Below are positions 8,941-17,904 of a DNA stretch of 44,801 bases, in pieces; the first letter of the stretch is position 1, and each line of letters begins with the position of its first letter. Where the stretch lies: contig JAUJNJ010000053.1 of assembly GCA_030448225.1 (NCBI GenBank), forward strand, positions 1 to 44,801, given 5' to 3'. The notes under the pieces are model-generated. The model searched no databases. It was given only the letters and a program-made list of their open reading frames with translations, and was not told the origin of the DNA. The DNA comes from Phycisphaerae bacterium (lineage in GTDB: Bacteria > Planctomycetota > Phycisphaerae > Tepidisphaerales > Tepidisphaeraceae). The position numbers and the translations under genes are program-made.

Positions 8941-9091
8941 AAATGCAACCGCAGAGGCGCCGAGACGCTGAGACGGACGCGGAGGCGACCGGATTCCAAA
9001 GTTGCAAAGGGGGGCGCATCGCTGCCGCCGAGTCCCGCTCGTCTTACCCCTCCTCCAGCCTCTGCGTCTCTGCGTCTCCGCGGTTGCATTT
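8941..9091. repeat. Spacer inverted repeat (GCAGAGGCGCxGAGACGC type)
   Basis: The arms AAATGCAACCGC (8941-8952) and GCGGTTGCATTT (9080-9091) are perfect complements. They continue imperfectly inward as GCAGAGGCGCCGAGACGCTGAG versus CTCTGCGTCTCTGCGTCTCC. About 105 bases of unconserved sequence separate the arms. It fills most of the 353-base spacer (8807-9159) between the Dabb gene and the glycosyltransferase gene; nothing else was recognised there. Confidence 0.75.
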
Positions 9092-9159
9092 CCTTCGGCA
9101 CCACGACGACCTTCGGTCGCCCGTTGCGGGTTGCGGCGTAAGGCTTAACCTGTCGCCGC

Positions 9160-10248
9160 ATGGCCCGCGTGCTGCACCTGTTGAGCCCCGACCCCGACTT
9201 CCACACCCGCCGCGGCGCCGCCGGCCTCGCGCGCGAGGCGGGGGCGGGGTTCGAGTTCGTCACCCGCACCGTCGGTCCCGGCGGCGATTACCGGTCGGTC
9301 GGGCACGCGTTCGTGTCGCTGCGGCGGGAGGGGAAGGGGTACGACGTCGTCCACGCGTGGGCCGAGCGTTCGGTGACGGCGGCCGCGCTGGCCGGCGTCG
9401 GGCGGGTGTTGTTCACGCCGGACCGGTTCCTGTCGCCGCGGTCGATCCGGTGGCTGCGGGCGGTGCTGGGGCACCGGGAGCTGCACGTCGTCTGCCCGAC
9501 CGCCACGCTCCGGCGGGCCTGCGTGCAGCGCGGGTTCCCGATCGAGCGCTGCCACCTGATCCGCCCCGGCGTCGAGTTCGGCCGCGTGAAGCGCCGCCGC
9601 GACCCCGACCTCCGCCGCCGGCTCGGCTTGAGCGACGACGACCGCGTGCTGCTCGTCCCCGGCGAGTCGACGCGCGCCGCGGCGCACGAGCACGCGGTGT
9701 GGGCCGCCTCAATCGTCCACATCGTCGACCCGCGGTTCAAAGTGCTGATCTGGGGGACCGGCGAGCGGGCGCGGGAGGCGGTCGCGCGCGGGGCGAACCT
9801 GCAACAGCACGGGCTGGTGCGCTCCGCCCGAGCGGCCGTGGCGAGCGTGGAGCCGGAGGAACTGCTGGGCGCGGCCGACGGGATCCTCGTGACGGCGAAG
9901 GGGCCGGTCTCCACCCTGCCGATCGCCACGTGCATGGCCGCCGCCCTGCCGATCGTGTCGACCGTCACCTACACGGTCGCCGAGCTTCTGGAGGACCGAC
10001 ACAACGCCGTGCTGACGCCGACCGCCGCGCCGCCGGCGATCGCCCGGCGAATCCTCGAGCTGCACGAGGACCCGCAGCTTCAGTGGACGATCTCGGACGT
10101 CGCGCGGACCGAGGCGTACGAGTACCTGTCCTTCACGCGCTTCCTCAACGCCTACCGCGACGTCTACCGCCAGATGACCGAGGGCCGGCCGGTGCAGGTC
10201 GCGGAACCTGCACCGGGCGCCGGCTCGCGATTCCACGGCCGCGGCTAG
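9160..10248 (+). CDS. Glycosyltransferase, GT4-like (GT-B fold)
   Basis: This 362-residue protein probably transfers a sugar from an activated donor; acceptor and donor are unknown. The N-terminal half resembles the acceptor domain (ARVLHLLSPDPDFHTRRGAA, and GYDVVHAWAERS at about 64-75). LIRPGVEFGRV (about 127-137) is the usual hinge after a family-4 N-domain. The C-terminal half has VLLVPGESTRAAAHE, KVLIWGTGERAR (about 190-201) and a donor-site region GPVSTLPIATCMAAALPIVSTV (about 248-269). There the common E-x7-E motif is weak. The closing segment EYLSFTRFLNAYRDVYRQM is typical of GT4 C-terminal helices. It has an intact frame, no signal peptide and no membrane segment. It stands alone, with spacers of more than 350 bases on both sides. 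Confidence 0.75.
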   Translation: MARVLHLLSPDPDFHTRRGAAGLAREAGAGFEFVTRTVGPGGDYRSVGHAFVSLRREGKGYDVVHAWAERSVTAAALAGVGRVLFTPDRFLSPRSIRWLRAVLGHRELHVVCPTATLRRACVQRGFPIERCHLIRPGVEFGRVKRRRDPDLRRRLGLSDDDRVLLVPGESTRAAAHEHAVWAASIVHIVDPRFKVLIWGTGERAREAVARGANLQQHGLVRSARAAVASVEPEELLGAADGILVTAKGPVSTLPIATCMAAALPIVSTVTYTVAELLEDRHNAVLTPTAAPPAIARRILELHEDPQLQWTISDVARTEAYEYLSFTRFLNAYRDVYRQMTEGRPVQVAEPAPGAGSRFHGRG

Positions 10249-10603
10249 GGGCGCTAGCGAGGGGTGGCATCCCGTCATCACGCGAAGCGAGGAATCCGGG
10301 GACGACGGCAGTCGGAAACGTCTGGGCCCGCCCTCGGCGCTCCGCCCGTCGAGAGCTGAGTTCGATCGTTCGAGAGCGATTCTACTTCAAGGGTACGGCG
10401 ACCCGAGTCCTCGGCTGGCTGGTGTGGCCATCTGAGGGGGCGACGCCAGCCAGACGTAACGGTGTTCCACGTGGCGGTTCCTGCTTGACCTCGCCTGCCG
10501 GCAGCGGTAAACCGGATTCATCACTTGCGAGACGCGCCGGCTGCCGTGGCCGCGATCACACGTCAGAGGAACGGCACGCGAACCGGGCGAAAAGGGGAAT
10601 CCG
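10249..10603. other. 355-base spacer, no gene seen
   Basis: No coding signal was recognised. At about 10413-10455, GGCTGGCTGGTGTGGCCATCTGAGG and a following GCCAGCC can pair as a loose hairpin. It resembles the palindrome at 28840-28866 (both contain a TGGCCA-C/T-CTGAGG-like core). An AAAAGGGGAA tract just before 10604 is the likely ribosome site of the next gene. Confidence 0.5.
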
Positions 10604-11641
10604 ATGTCACACGTCCGCCTGGCCGTTCGGCTCAGCTTAGCGGCGATGCTCCTCTTCCCGGCGGCGCTCCGCGCGGCGGGGTCGATCTTCGACGAGGAGT
10701 CGTGGGAGGACGAGTCAACCGAGCCCGCCAAGCCCGGCACCCGAAAGCCGCCGCCGGCGCCGTTCAAGATCGAGCCCCCGGAGCCGGAAGAGGTCGCGCC
10801 GCCCGCGCCCGACGAGCCGGCGGCCCCGGTCGAGCCGGACGCCCCCGCCCCGCCGCCGGCGCCGCGTCCGAAGGTCCGCTTGAAGCCGCAGGACGTGGTC
10901 CGCATCAACACGCTGAAGATCAAGGCCGCCGGCCCGCAGCCCGCGAAGCTGATCGACCCGGCGGTGATCACGCTTTACCACGAGAAGGCGATCGCGCACG
11001 CGCAACTCGGCGAGATGCCCGCCGCTCGGGCCGCGATGGACAAGGTGCTCGCCGCGACGCTCGGCAACCGGAGCGTCGTGTTGAACGCCGCCCGCCTCGA
11101 CGTCGCCGGCCGGCGCGACGCGATGCGGGCCGCGACCGTCCTCGAGAAGCACTGCAAGGCCCGCCCGGGCGAGCCGGACGAGGAGGCGGTCGAACTGTGG
11201 GGCATGGCGCTGGCGACGTACGCGCGCGACCGCGGCCGCGTGCCGGACGCGAAGGTGACGGCGTTCGAGGCGGCGCAGAAGGCGCTGGAGGCGACGCGGC
11301 CCGGCTTCCACCGGTGGGGCAACCGCTGGCTGTCCGGCGAGGAGCACCGGGAGATCGAGCGCGAACGCGCGGAGGTGATGGAGGAGGTCCGCCGCGAGCG
11401 GGACCAGGTGCGCGACGCGCAGAACCGATACAACAACCTCGAGGCGCGGTCGCGCATCCGCTCGCGCAGCGGCCGCGTCGTGCGACTCGACCCGGTGATC
11501 GTGCAGCAGATGGCGCTCGTCGACGTGGAGATTCGCCGCGAGAAGAAGGAACTGGCGACGACCCTGCGCAAGGTGCCGCGGCCGAAGTGGGTCATCCCGC
11601 TGAAGATGCAGGACGCCGACGCGAACCTGAAGCCGGAGTGA
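10604..11641 (+). CDS. Secreted protein with Pro/Glu linker and helical body, unknown
   Basis: This is a 345-residue protein I do not recognise. It starts with a signal peptide (MSHVRLAVRLSLAAMLLFPA, cleavage likely after ALRA near 23). A Pro/Glu/Ala-rich low-complexity stretch (about 45-95) precedes a basic segment. The region of about 125-210 reads as paired helices (ITLYHEKAIAHAQLGEMPAA, NAARLDVAGRRDAMRAATVL) compatible with TPR-like repeats. A charged coiled-coil-like helix (about 240-285, rich in E/R) follows, and the C-terminal LATTLRKVPRPKWVIPLKM. The frame is intact and a strong AAAAGGGGAA ribosome site lies 7-8 bases upstream of the ATG. A periplasmic scaffold or adaptor role is a guess only. 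Confidence 0.7.
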   Translation: MSHVRLAVRLSLAAMLLFPAALRAAGSIFDEESWEDESTEPAKPGTRKPPPAPFKIEPPEPEEVAPPAPDEPAAPVEPDAPAPPPAPRPKVRLKPQDVVRINTLKIKAAGPQPAKLIDPAVITLYHEKAIAHAQLGEMPAARAAMDKVLAATLGNRSVVLNAARLDVAGRRDAMRAATVLEKHCKARPGEPDEEAVELWGMALATYARDRGRVPDAKVTAFEAAQKALEATRPGFHRWGNRWLSGEEHREIERERAEVMEEVRRERDQVRDAQNRYNNLEARSRIRSRSGRVVRLDPVIVQQMALVDVEIRREKKELATTLRKVPRPKWVIPLKMQDADANLKPE

Positions 11642-11675
11642 ACGACGGCAGCAGTCGTCAACGTCGTCGTCGTCA

Positions 11676-12483
11676 TCAGTCCGGCGCGCGGTACTGAACC
11701 ACTGTGCCGACCTTGCGGAAGCCGTACCGCCCGGCGAGGCCGGCCGCGGCGGCGTCGCCCGGCGCGGCGGCGAGCAGGACGTGCCGGAACAGCGAGCGAG
11801 CGCAGATCTCCAAGGCCCGTTCCAGCCGCACCGCCCCGACGCCCTGCCGGCGGGGCGCCGGCACGAGGAACAATCGATCGACCCGCCCCACGTCCCCCGC
11901 CGCCAACACGCCCACGCCGCCGACCGCCGCGCCGTCCCGCAGCGCCCAGCAGCGCGTCCCAATGCGAGTCGTCGAGGTGCAGCAGCGCCGCCTCCGCGAG
12001 TTGCATCTCCCCCGCGGCCGCCTCCTCGGCCAGCGCGCGGGCGTGACGAAAGCTGCGCGGGCGGGGATGATCGTCAGCCCCTCGGCCCGCCTCGACGGCG
12101 GCGAGGAAGTCGCGACGCACGAGGACGTCCGAGCAATCGGCCGTCCACCGCGCGGCGAGCAGGTGTTCGCCGAGCAGCGCGGTGCGGCTCCGCCGGCGCG
12201 GCGGGGTTCAGCACGATCGCGCGCGACACGGCGTTCCCACCGACGCGTAGTGCTCGCGCACGAGCGACATCGCCTCGGCCGGCGTCATGCCCGCGGGCAC
12301 CGCGCCGTCGAGGATGCGATTGGCGGCGACCCGCGACAGGTCCGGATTCGTGAACGCGGTGCCGACGTCGAGCGACGTCTCCTCGGCCAGGTGGCGGGTG
12401 CGGAGCAACTCGGTGCGGTGGAACAGCCGGACGAGGTCCTCGCCGCTCGCCCCGCGGCCGCCTTGGAGAATGGGGAGCGGCAT
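11676..12483 (-). CDS. GNAT-family N-acetyltransferase, frameshifted
   Basis: The N-terminal part from the ATG at 12481-12483 reads PLPILQGGRGASGEDLVRLFHRTE and continues cleanly to about 12240. The C-terminal part (11676 to about 11915) has a GNAT acetyl-CoA loop, VDRLFLVPAPRRQGVGAVRL (pattern V-x3-RR-x-G-V/I-G). It closes with GLAGRYGFRKVGTVVQYRAP, the usual Y-G-F-x3-G end. Between them, at least three frame changes (near 12230, 12130 and 11950) are needed. The whole would be about 269 residues. The substrate is unknown. The N-terminal region lacks an obvious second GNAT fold but is conserved-looking, so this may be a two-domain acetyltransferase. The family call is firm; continuity of the gene is inferred. 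Confidence 0.7.
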
Positions 12484-12636
12484 CGCGCGGATTCTAGCGT
12501 CGCACGGCGCGGGCCGCGACGTGCGACTCGTCGCCGAGGCCCCTTGCGGACGACGAGCACCTCGAGCGCCAAGCAGATGACGAAGCAGCGCGTCCGGCGC
12601 ACGCTCCGCATGGAATACATAGCCGCTCGTTGATTG

Positions 12637-12710
12637 AGCCGGCGGGCTTGCCCGCCGCGCGTGCGGCTTCTGCAATCCACCCGCGAACGCGGCGGGCAAG
12701 CCCACCGGCT
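12637..12710. repeat. Palindromic repeat, GGCGGGCTTGCCCGCC type
   Basis: Arms 12637-12659 (starting AGCCGGCGGGCTTGCC) and 12688-12710 (ending AAGCCCACCGGCT) are complementary at 22 of 23 positions, with a 28-base loop. Each arm is itself nearly palindromic (GGCGGGCTTGCCCGCC). It lies in the spacer between dtd and the GNAT gene and could act as a hairpin in RNA from either strand. Confidence 0.85.
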
Positions 12711-12759
12711 AAATGAAACGTTCGCGAACCGCGCGGTCGACGGCGGCTCGCATCCCAGT

Positions 12760-13210
12760 TCAACGACATGGTCGGCTGTCGACGATGAGCGTCACCGGCC
12801 CGTCGTTCGCGAGGTCCACGCGCATGTCCGCGCGCCGAAGCGACCGGTCTCGACGATCACCCCGCCGGCGCGGACGGCGGCGACGACGGCGTCGAACCAC
12901 TCACGCCCTGTTCCGGGGGCGCCGCGGCGTCGAACGACGGGCGGCGGCCCTTGCCGGTCGCGGCGGCGACGGTGAAGTTGCTGACGAGCAGGATCGACCC
13001 GCCCACGGCGAGCACGTCGCGGTCGAACCCCTTGTCGCCGTTCGGGAAGACGCGCAGGCCGCACAACTTCCTCGCCGTCCACGCCACGTCGGCGGCCGTG
13101 TCGTCGGCGTGGACGGCGAGCAGCACCGCGAGCCCCACGCCGATCCGACCGACGACCTCCCCCTCGACCGTCACCGCCGCCGACGTCACCCGTTGCACGA
13201 CCGCGATCAT
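12760..13210 (-). CDS. dtd: D-aminoacyl-tRNA deacylase, frameshifted
   Basis: Dtd removes D-amino acids wrongly attached to tRNA (and Gly from tRNA-Ala). From the ATG at 13208-13210 the start is MIAVVQRVTSAAVTVEGEVV. Then come the helix LCGLRVFPN, the active-site strand SNFTVAAATGKGRRPSF (about 12930-12980), and, after a frameshift near 12900 and another near 12830, the Gly-Pro motif region GRFGADMRVDLANDGPVTL ending at a TGA at 12760-12762. The span of about 150 codons is the normal length. Its ATG appears to overlap the stop of mtaB (ATGA) once a one-base error at about 13212 is allowed, suggesting a two-gene unit mtaB-dtd devoted to tRNA quality and modification. Confidence 0.88.
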
Positions 13211-14991
13211 CGCGCCCCGCCAGCACGCGCACGAGCGACCCGTGCGTCCGCCGCGGCGTGACCTCGTCGACACGGACGCGCACGAAGTCACCGGGCGCGG
13301 CGCGCCGTCGTGGAACGCGACGTCGAAGTACCGCTCGCACCGGCCGTGCGGCGTCGCCGCCGAGCCGCTCGCCGCTCTCATCGGCCGCGTCGCCGCCGTC
13401 GCGTTCCACGAGCAACTCGACCTCCTGCCCGAGGAACGACCGCCGGAACGCGAGCGAGTGCGCGGCCGCCCGCTCGCGGAGTTGCCCGATCCGCTCGTTC
13501 ACGATCGGCCCGCACGAAGTCGCCGTCCACCGGGCGGCGGCGGTGCCCGGCGCGGGGAGAAGGAGAACGCGTGCACGTGGATGAAGCCGGCGGCGTCGAC
13601 GACCTCGAGCGTCCGGCGGAACGCGTCTTCGCCCTCGCCGGGGAAGCCCACGATCACGTCGGTCGTGAGGGCCGGGCGGTCGAAGGCGCGCGGACGCGGT
13701 CAACCATGCGGAGGAAGTCGTCGCGGCGGTATTGCCGGTTCATCCGCCTCAGCAGCGCGTCGGAGCCGCTCTGGAGCGGGAGGTGAAAGTGCGGGACCGG
13801 CTGCGGGTGGCTCCGCAATATTTCGATAATATCCGGCGTGAGGTCGCCCGGTTCGAGGCTCGACAAGCGCGGCCGGCGCAGGCCCGGCACGCGGGTGCAC
13901 AGCGCCTCGACGAGCGACGCCAGCGGCCCGGGGCCGGGCTCGAGTTGGCGGCGGCGCAGGGCGGTGGGCTGGCCGTAGGCGCCGAGGAAGATCCCGTTCA
14001 GCACGATCTCCACGTGCCCCGCCGCCACGAGGTCGCGCGCCTCACGCACGGCGTCGTCGATCGGCTTGCTCCACACGCCGGGGCGCGCGAGGGGATGATG
14101 CAGTAGGTGCAACCGGCGTCGCACCCGTCCTGGATTTTCAGCAGCGCCCGCTGCCGCCCGGTCTGCCGCCGGCCGAGCAGCGGGAGCGACGCCGTGCCGA
14201 CGCGCGGCACGGCCCCGCGGGTTCTCGGACGTCCCCTGTTCGCCACGGCGAATTCGGTTGACTTCCGCGGCGGCGCGTGATTTATTGCCGCTCGTGATCG
14301 CGCCCGCCCCGAGCCCGGCTTCCCCCATCCATCCCTCTTCTTCATCGATCGATCCCGGCTCACTCGGCGGCGACGCGGCACGGTTCGACAACGGCCCCGC
14401 GGGCGGCCGCCTGACGTTCGGCGGCGGCCCCTTCGGCGGCGGCTTGTCCGGCGGCGGCTTGTCCGGCGGCGGCTTGTTCGGCGGCGGGCGGTCGCGCGGT
14501 TGCGGCGAGCGCGGGCTCGGCGCCGCCGCCACAGCAGGAGGAGTCGGTCGAGTTCGGCGGCGACGTCGTCGTGATGCGTGAGGACGGCATCGACCCCCGG
14601 CAACGCCGCGGCCGCCGCACGGTCGCTCGTCGCCCAGCAACCGGTCAGGACCACCCGCGGCCGGCGTGCCGCGCTGCCGCCGCCGCCGGGCGGCGCAATC
14701 CCCGTACATCCGAGATCAACGCCGGCTCGTCGATCGCCGCCGGATCGCCAGCAGGCGCCTCGGCGTCGACGTCGGTCGCCTCGCCGAACAGCGGCAGTCG
14801 GACCAGTCGCCGCGCGCCTGGCGGCTCTTGCTGCCGGCCTGAACGGTGACGCTGCACGTGTTGACGATGCGCAGTTCCGCGTCGCCCGGCGCGGCCTGCA
14901 CGAGCCCGCGAGCCTCGAGCAACGCCGCCAACGCGTCGCTCTCGTACTGGTTGACCTTGCACCCGAGCGTCTGGACCGAGAACGTTTTCAT
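13207..14991 (-). CDS. mtaB: tRNA t6A37 methylthiotransferase, long linker, frameshifted
   Basis: MtaB adds a methylthio group to t6A37 of tRNA using two Fe-S clusters and SAM. From the ATG at 14989-14991: KTFSVQTLGCKVNQYESDA and NTCSVTVQAGSKSRQA contain the first cluster cysteines, and VLTGCWATSD the third (about 14620-14650). The radical-SAM motif is DGCDAGCTYCIIPSRAP (about 14095-14140). HVEIVLNGIFLGAYGQPTA, RLSSLEPGDLTPDIIEI, HFHLPLQSGSDALLRRMNRQ (about 13730-13790) and a terminal TRAM-like FVRVRVDEVTPRRTHGSLVRV follow. Several one-base frame changes are needed (near 14820, 14660, 14200, 14060 and 13690-13210). The gene spans 1785 bases against about 1300 for usual MtaB. The excess lies in a linker at about 14190-14560, with proline-rich repeats, between the UPF0004 and radical-SAM domains. 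Confidence 0.87.
14431..14487. repeat. 15-base tandem repeat inside mtaB linker
   Basis: A 12-base unit and three 15-base units of the form CTTGTCCGGCGGCGG follow each other exactly. Read on the minus strand in the proline frame they give PPPNK-PPPDK-PPPDK-PPPKG, i.e. a five-residue PPPxK repeat. Confidence 0.85.
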
Positions 14992-15554
14992 GCGGAGCGA
15001 GTTTCTGCAAGCCGAGGAAGTTGCACCACGAAGACACGGAGACACGGAGGCCGGACAGATTAGGAAATCGGAAAGTCGGTAGATGACGGACGAGGACGTG
15101 TGACGCGGGGCCTGCACCCGAAGTCGACTCTCCCCGCTTCTCCTATCCGTATCTCCGTGTCCCCGTCGTGAACCTGCTCGGCCCTCGGGCCCGAACGTAT
15201 AGGTCGTGTGGCCGCGGCCGTTGTGTCGAACAGACACCTGACGTCTGACTCAATATGGGCTAGAATCGATCTTAAGAGGCGACGGCAACGGCGGAAAGAG
15301 GAAGTTTCGGAGTCCCGCATTACAATGAGGCCCGCGTGGCGTTGAATGCCGCTCCCCGGACGACGCGCGTCCGGCGACCGCGGCCTCGCCGTCTCGACGA
15401 ACGAACGAACCACCCGGCGGTCCGGACCTGCGCTTCAGTCGCGCCCGACGTGACGCGACAACCGCAGGACGCACCGCCGACAACCGCGGCCCGCGTCCAC
15501 CAATGCCGTCACGTGCGGGTTGGTCTGACCGCCGCACAACGAGGAGTCCCCCAT
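14992..15554. repeat. Spacer with inverted repeat (ACACGGAGACACGGA type)
   Basis: The arms 15024-15048 (starting CACCACGAAGACACGG) and 15146-15170 (starting TCCGTATCTCCGTGTC) are complementary apart from three or four mismatches, separated by 97 bases. The rest of the 563-base spacer between divergent mtaB and pilM, including 15171-15540, has no recognisable gene. A low-GC patch at about 15240-15330 (CAATATGGGCTAGAATCG) is the best place to look for the pilM promoter. GAGGAG at 15541-15546 is the pilM ribosome site. Confidence 0.7.
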
Positions 15555-17825
15555 ATGGCCACACCCCGTTTCGCGTGGGGCATCGACGTCGGCAACCGGG
15601 CGTTGAAGGCTGTGAAGCTCGTCCGCGGCGCCAACGGCCTCCGGGTCGACGACGTCGCCGTCATCGAGCACGAGCACATCCTGTCCAACGCCGGCGACAA
15701 CAAGGAGACGCTCGTCAGGCCGCGCTGGCGAACTTCGCCCAGACGCACGTCACGCGCGGCAACGCCGCGGCGGTCGGCGTGAGCGGGCAGTCGAGCTTCG
15801 CCCGCTTCATCAAGCTCCCGCCGGTCGAGGACCGCCAGATCCCCAGCATCGTCCGCTTCGAGGCGATCCAGCAGATCCCGTTCCCGCTCGACGACGTCGA
15901 GTGGAGCTACCAGCTCTTCCGCGACGAGGCGTCGCCCGACGTCGAGGTCGGCATCTTCGCGATGCGCAAGGAGCTGGTGAACCGCCACATCGAGAACTTC
16001 ACCAACGTCGGCGTCGACGTCCACACGGTCCAGATGAACCCGCTGGCCGTGTACAACGCGATGCACTACGACCAGCGGCTCAAGGGCACGTCGATGATCA
16101 TCGACATCGGCGCCGAGAACACCGACCTGATCATCGCCGAGGGCGAGAGCGTCTGGCTCCGCTCGATCCCGCTCGGCGGCAACAACTTCACCGAGGCGCT
16201 GACCAAGCAGTTCAAGCTCCGCTTCGACAAGGCCGAGGAGCTCAAGCGCAACGCCGCCACGAGCAAGTACGCCCGCCAGATCCTCCAGGCGATGCGGCCG
16301 GTGTTCGCCGACCTCGTCAGCGAGATCCAGCGGTCGATCGGCTTCTACAGCTCGGTCCACCGCGACTCGGCGCATCGCGCGGGTGCTGGCCCTCGGCGGC
16401 ACGTTCCGCCTGCCGGGCCTGCAGAAGTACCTGCAGCAGAACCTTCAGCTCGAGGTGCACCGCGTCGACCGCATCGGCGCCGGCGCGGCCGACAACGCCG
16501 CCGCCGCCGCCGTCTTCAACGAGAACCTGCTGTCGACCGTGTCGGCGTACGGGCCTGGCGCTGCAGGCGATGGGCGAGGCGACGATCACCAGCTCGCTGC
16601 TGCCGCAGAAGATCCGCCGCGAGCGGATGTGGCGCGACAAGACCAAGTGGTTCGCCGCCGCCGCCGCGATCTTCGTCGCCGGCACGGCGATCCCGGTCGG
16701 GCGGTACTACTACGACCAGAGCCGCTTCGGGCAGGACGCGGCGCTGGAGCCGCGGATCGCCCAAGCCGAGCAGCAGGCGACGACGCTCGACGGGCAGTGG
16801 GAACAGATCCAGGCCCAGGGCGGCCCGGACCGGGTGCTGATCAAGAACATCAAGTCGCTCGAGCAGGGGCGCGACATCTGGCCCCGCGTGTTGCAGGACA
16901 TCAACAAGGCCCTGCCCGACCCCGGCCCGGCGGTGCGCAGCGGCAACCCCGAGGAGATGAAGAAGGTGCCGCGCGACCAGCGCAAGCTCGTGCAGCTGGC
17001 GCAGATGGCGTCGCGCTACGAGCCGAACATCACCGCCCTGCTCGCCGACGACGCCGCGTTCCGCTCGGCCGCCGCCGGCCTCGTGGGCGGCGCGGCGCCG
17101 CGGCCCCGGCGTGGAGCGGCGGCGGCTTCGGCGGCGGCGGCGGCGGTGGTGAGCGCGGGCGCGGGGATCGACGCGGCCGCCGAGGGGGCGCGGCCGCGGC
17201 CGAGGGCGAGGTCCCGGCCGGGCCGCAACGCGGCTTCGTGGTCGCGATCCGCTGCACGACGCCCTACAAGAACTACGGCGAGATCGGCGAGCAGGTCAAG
17301 GGCGCTGCTGGCGACCAACCCGGCGCCCGACCGCGCGCAGGGCCCCTACCGCATCGAGCGGGTCGAGGTCCCGTCGGCGCGCAGGCTCACGCCGGGCAAC
17401 GACGCCAACAACGTCGTCGGCGGGCGGCAGCGCGCGCCGCGCGGCGCGCGGCCGCGCCCGCGCGCCGTCGCCAGCCGCCCGCAGGCGGGCGTGCCCGGCG
17501 GGCGCGGGCGCCGCGGCGCCCCGGCGGCGGCGTCGGCGGCGCGGGCGCGGCGGTCGTCGACACGTTCGTCGACCCGATCACCGGCGAGTCGCTCCAGAAC
17601 GACTGGCAACTGACGTTCCTCGTCGCCGTCGTGCTCGACCCCAAGCAGGCCTCCGCCACCCCGGTCGACCCGGACGCCGCGCCCGCCGGGGAGGGCGACC
17701 CCGCCGCGGACCCGGCCGCCGATCCCGCCGTGGACCCTGCCGCGGACCCTGCCGCGGACCCTGCCGCGGACCCGGCCGCCGCCGAACCGGCGGACGCCGC
17801 CGTGTCGGCGGGCGAGACGCCGTGA
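15555..17825 (+). CDS. pilM: PilM-like ATPase fused to PilN-like membrane part, frameshifted
   Basis: This is an actin-fold, probably nucleotide-binding, component of the type IV pilus/type II secretion inner-membrane platform. PilM landmarks are FAWGIDVGNRALKAVKLVR (phosphate-1), MIIDIGAENTDLIIAEGES near 16096-16150 (phosphate-2), IPLGGNNFTEALTKQFKL, and VLALGGTFRLPGLQKYL near 16385-16430 (adenosine motif). Past the usual PilM end a membrane helix follows (KWFAAAAAIFVAGTAIPVG, about 16650-16705). Then come a helical region, a Gly-rich stretch, a compact domain (RGFVVAIRCTTPYKNYGEI near 17225-17280; NDWQLTFLVAVVLDP near 17600-17645) and a DPAA-repeat tail. The second half has the layout of PilN. 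The span is 757 codons exactly, but frameshifts occur near 15716, 16370, 16553, about 17100, 17215, 17300 and 17545. GAGGAG precedes the ATG by eight bases. Confidence 0.85.
17697..17780 (+). repeat. Seven 12-base repeats coding DPAA
   Basis: Seven consecutive 12-base units (GACCCTGCCGCG and variants) encode DPAA/DPAV repeats at the C-terminus of the PilM-like protein. Three central units are identical at the base level, a sign of recent slippage. Confidence 0.9.
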
Positions 17826-17904
17826 GTCGCCGGCCGGTGAGCGGCGGGCGGCCGGCGCGGGCGCGCCGGCCCGACAACACACGCATTAACCGAGAGGTGT
17901 CACG

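Noticed and set aside
14281..14487. A Gly-rich plus-strand protein (GGGLSGGG repeats)
   Set aside because: It is the antisense reading of the proline-rich linker of mtaB, which has clear domains on both sides on the minus strand.
14431..14487. CRISPR-like tandem repeats
   Set aside because: Units are only 15 bases with no spacers; they are coding tandem repeats.
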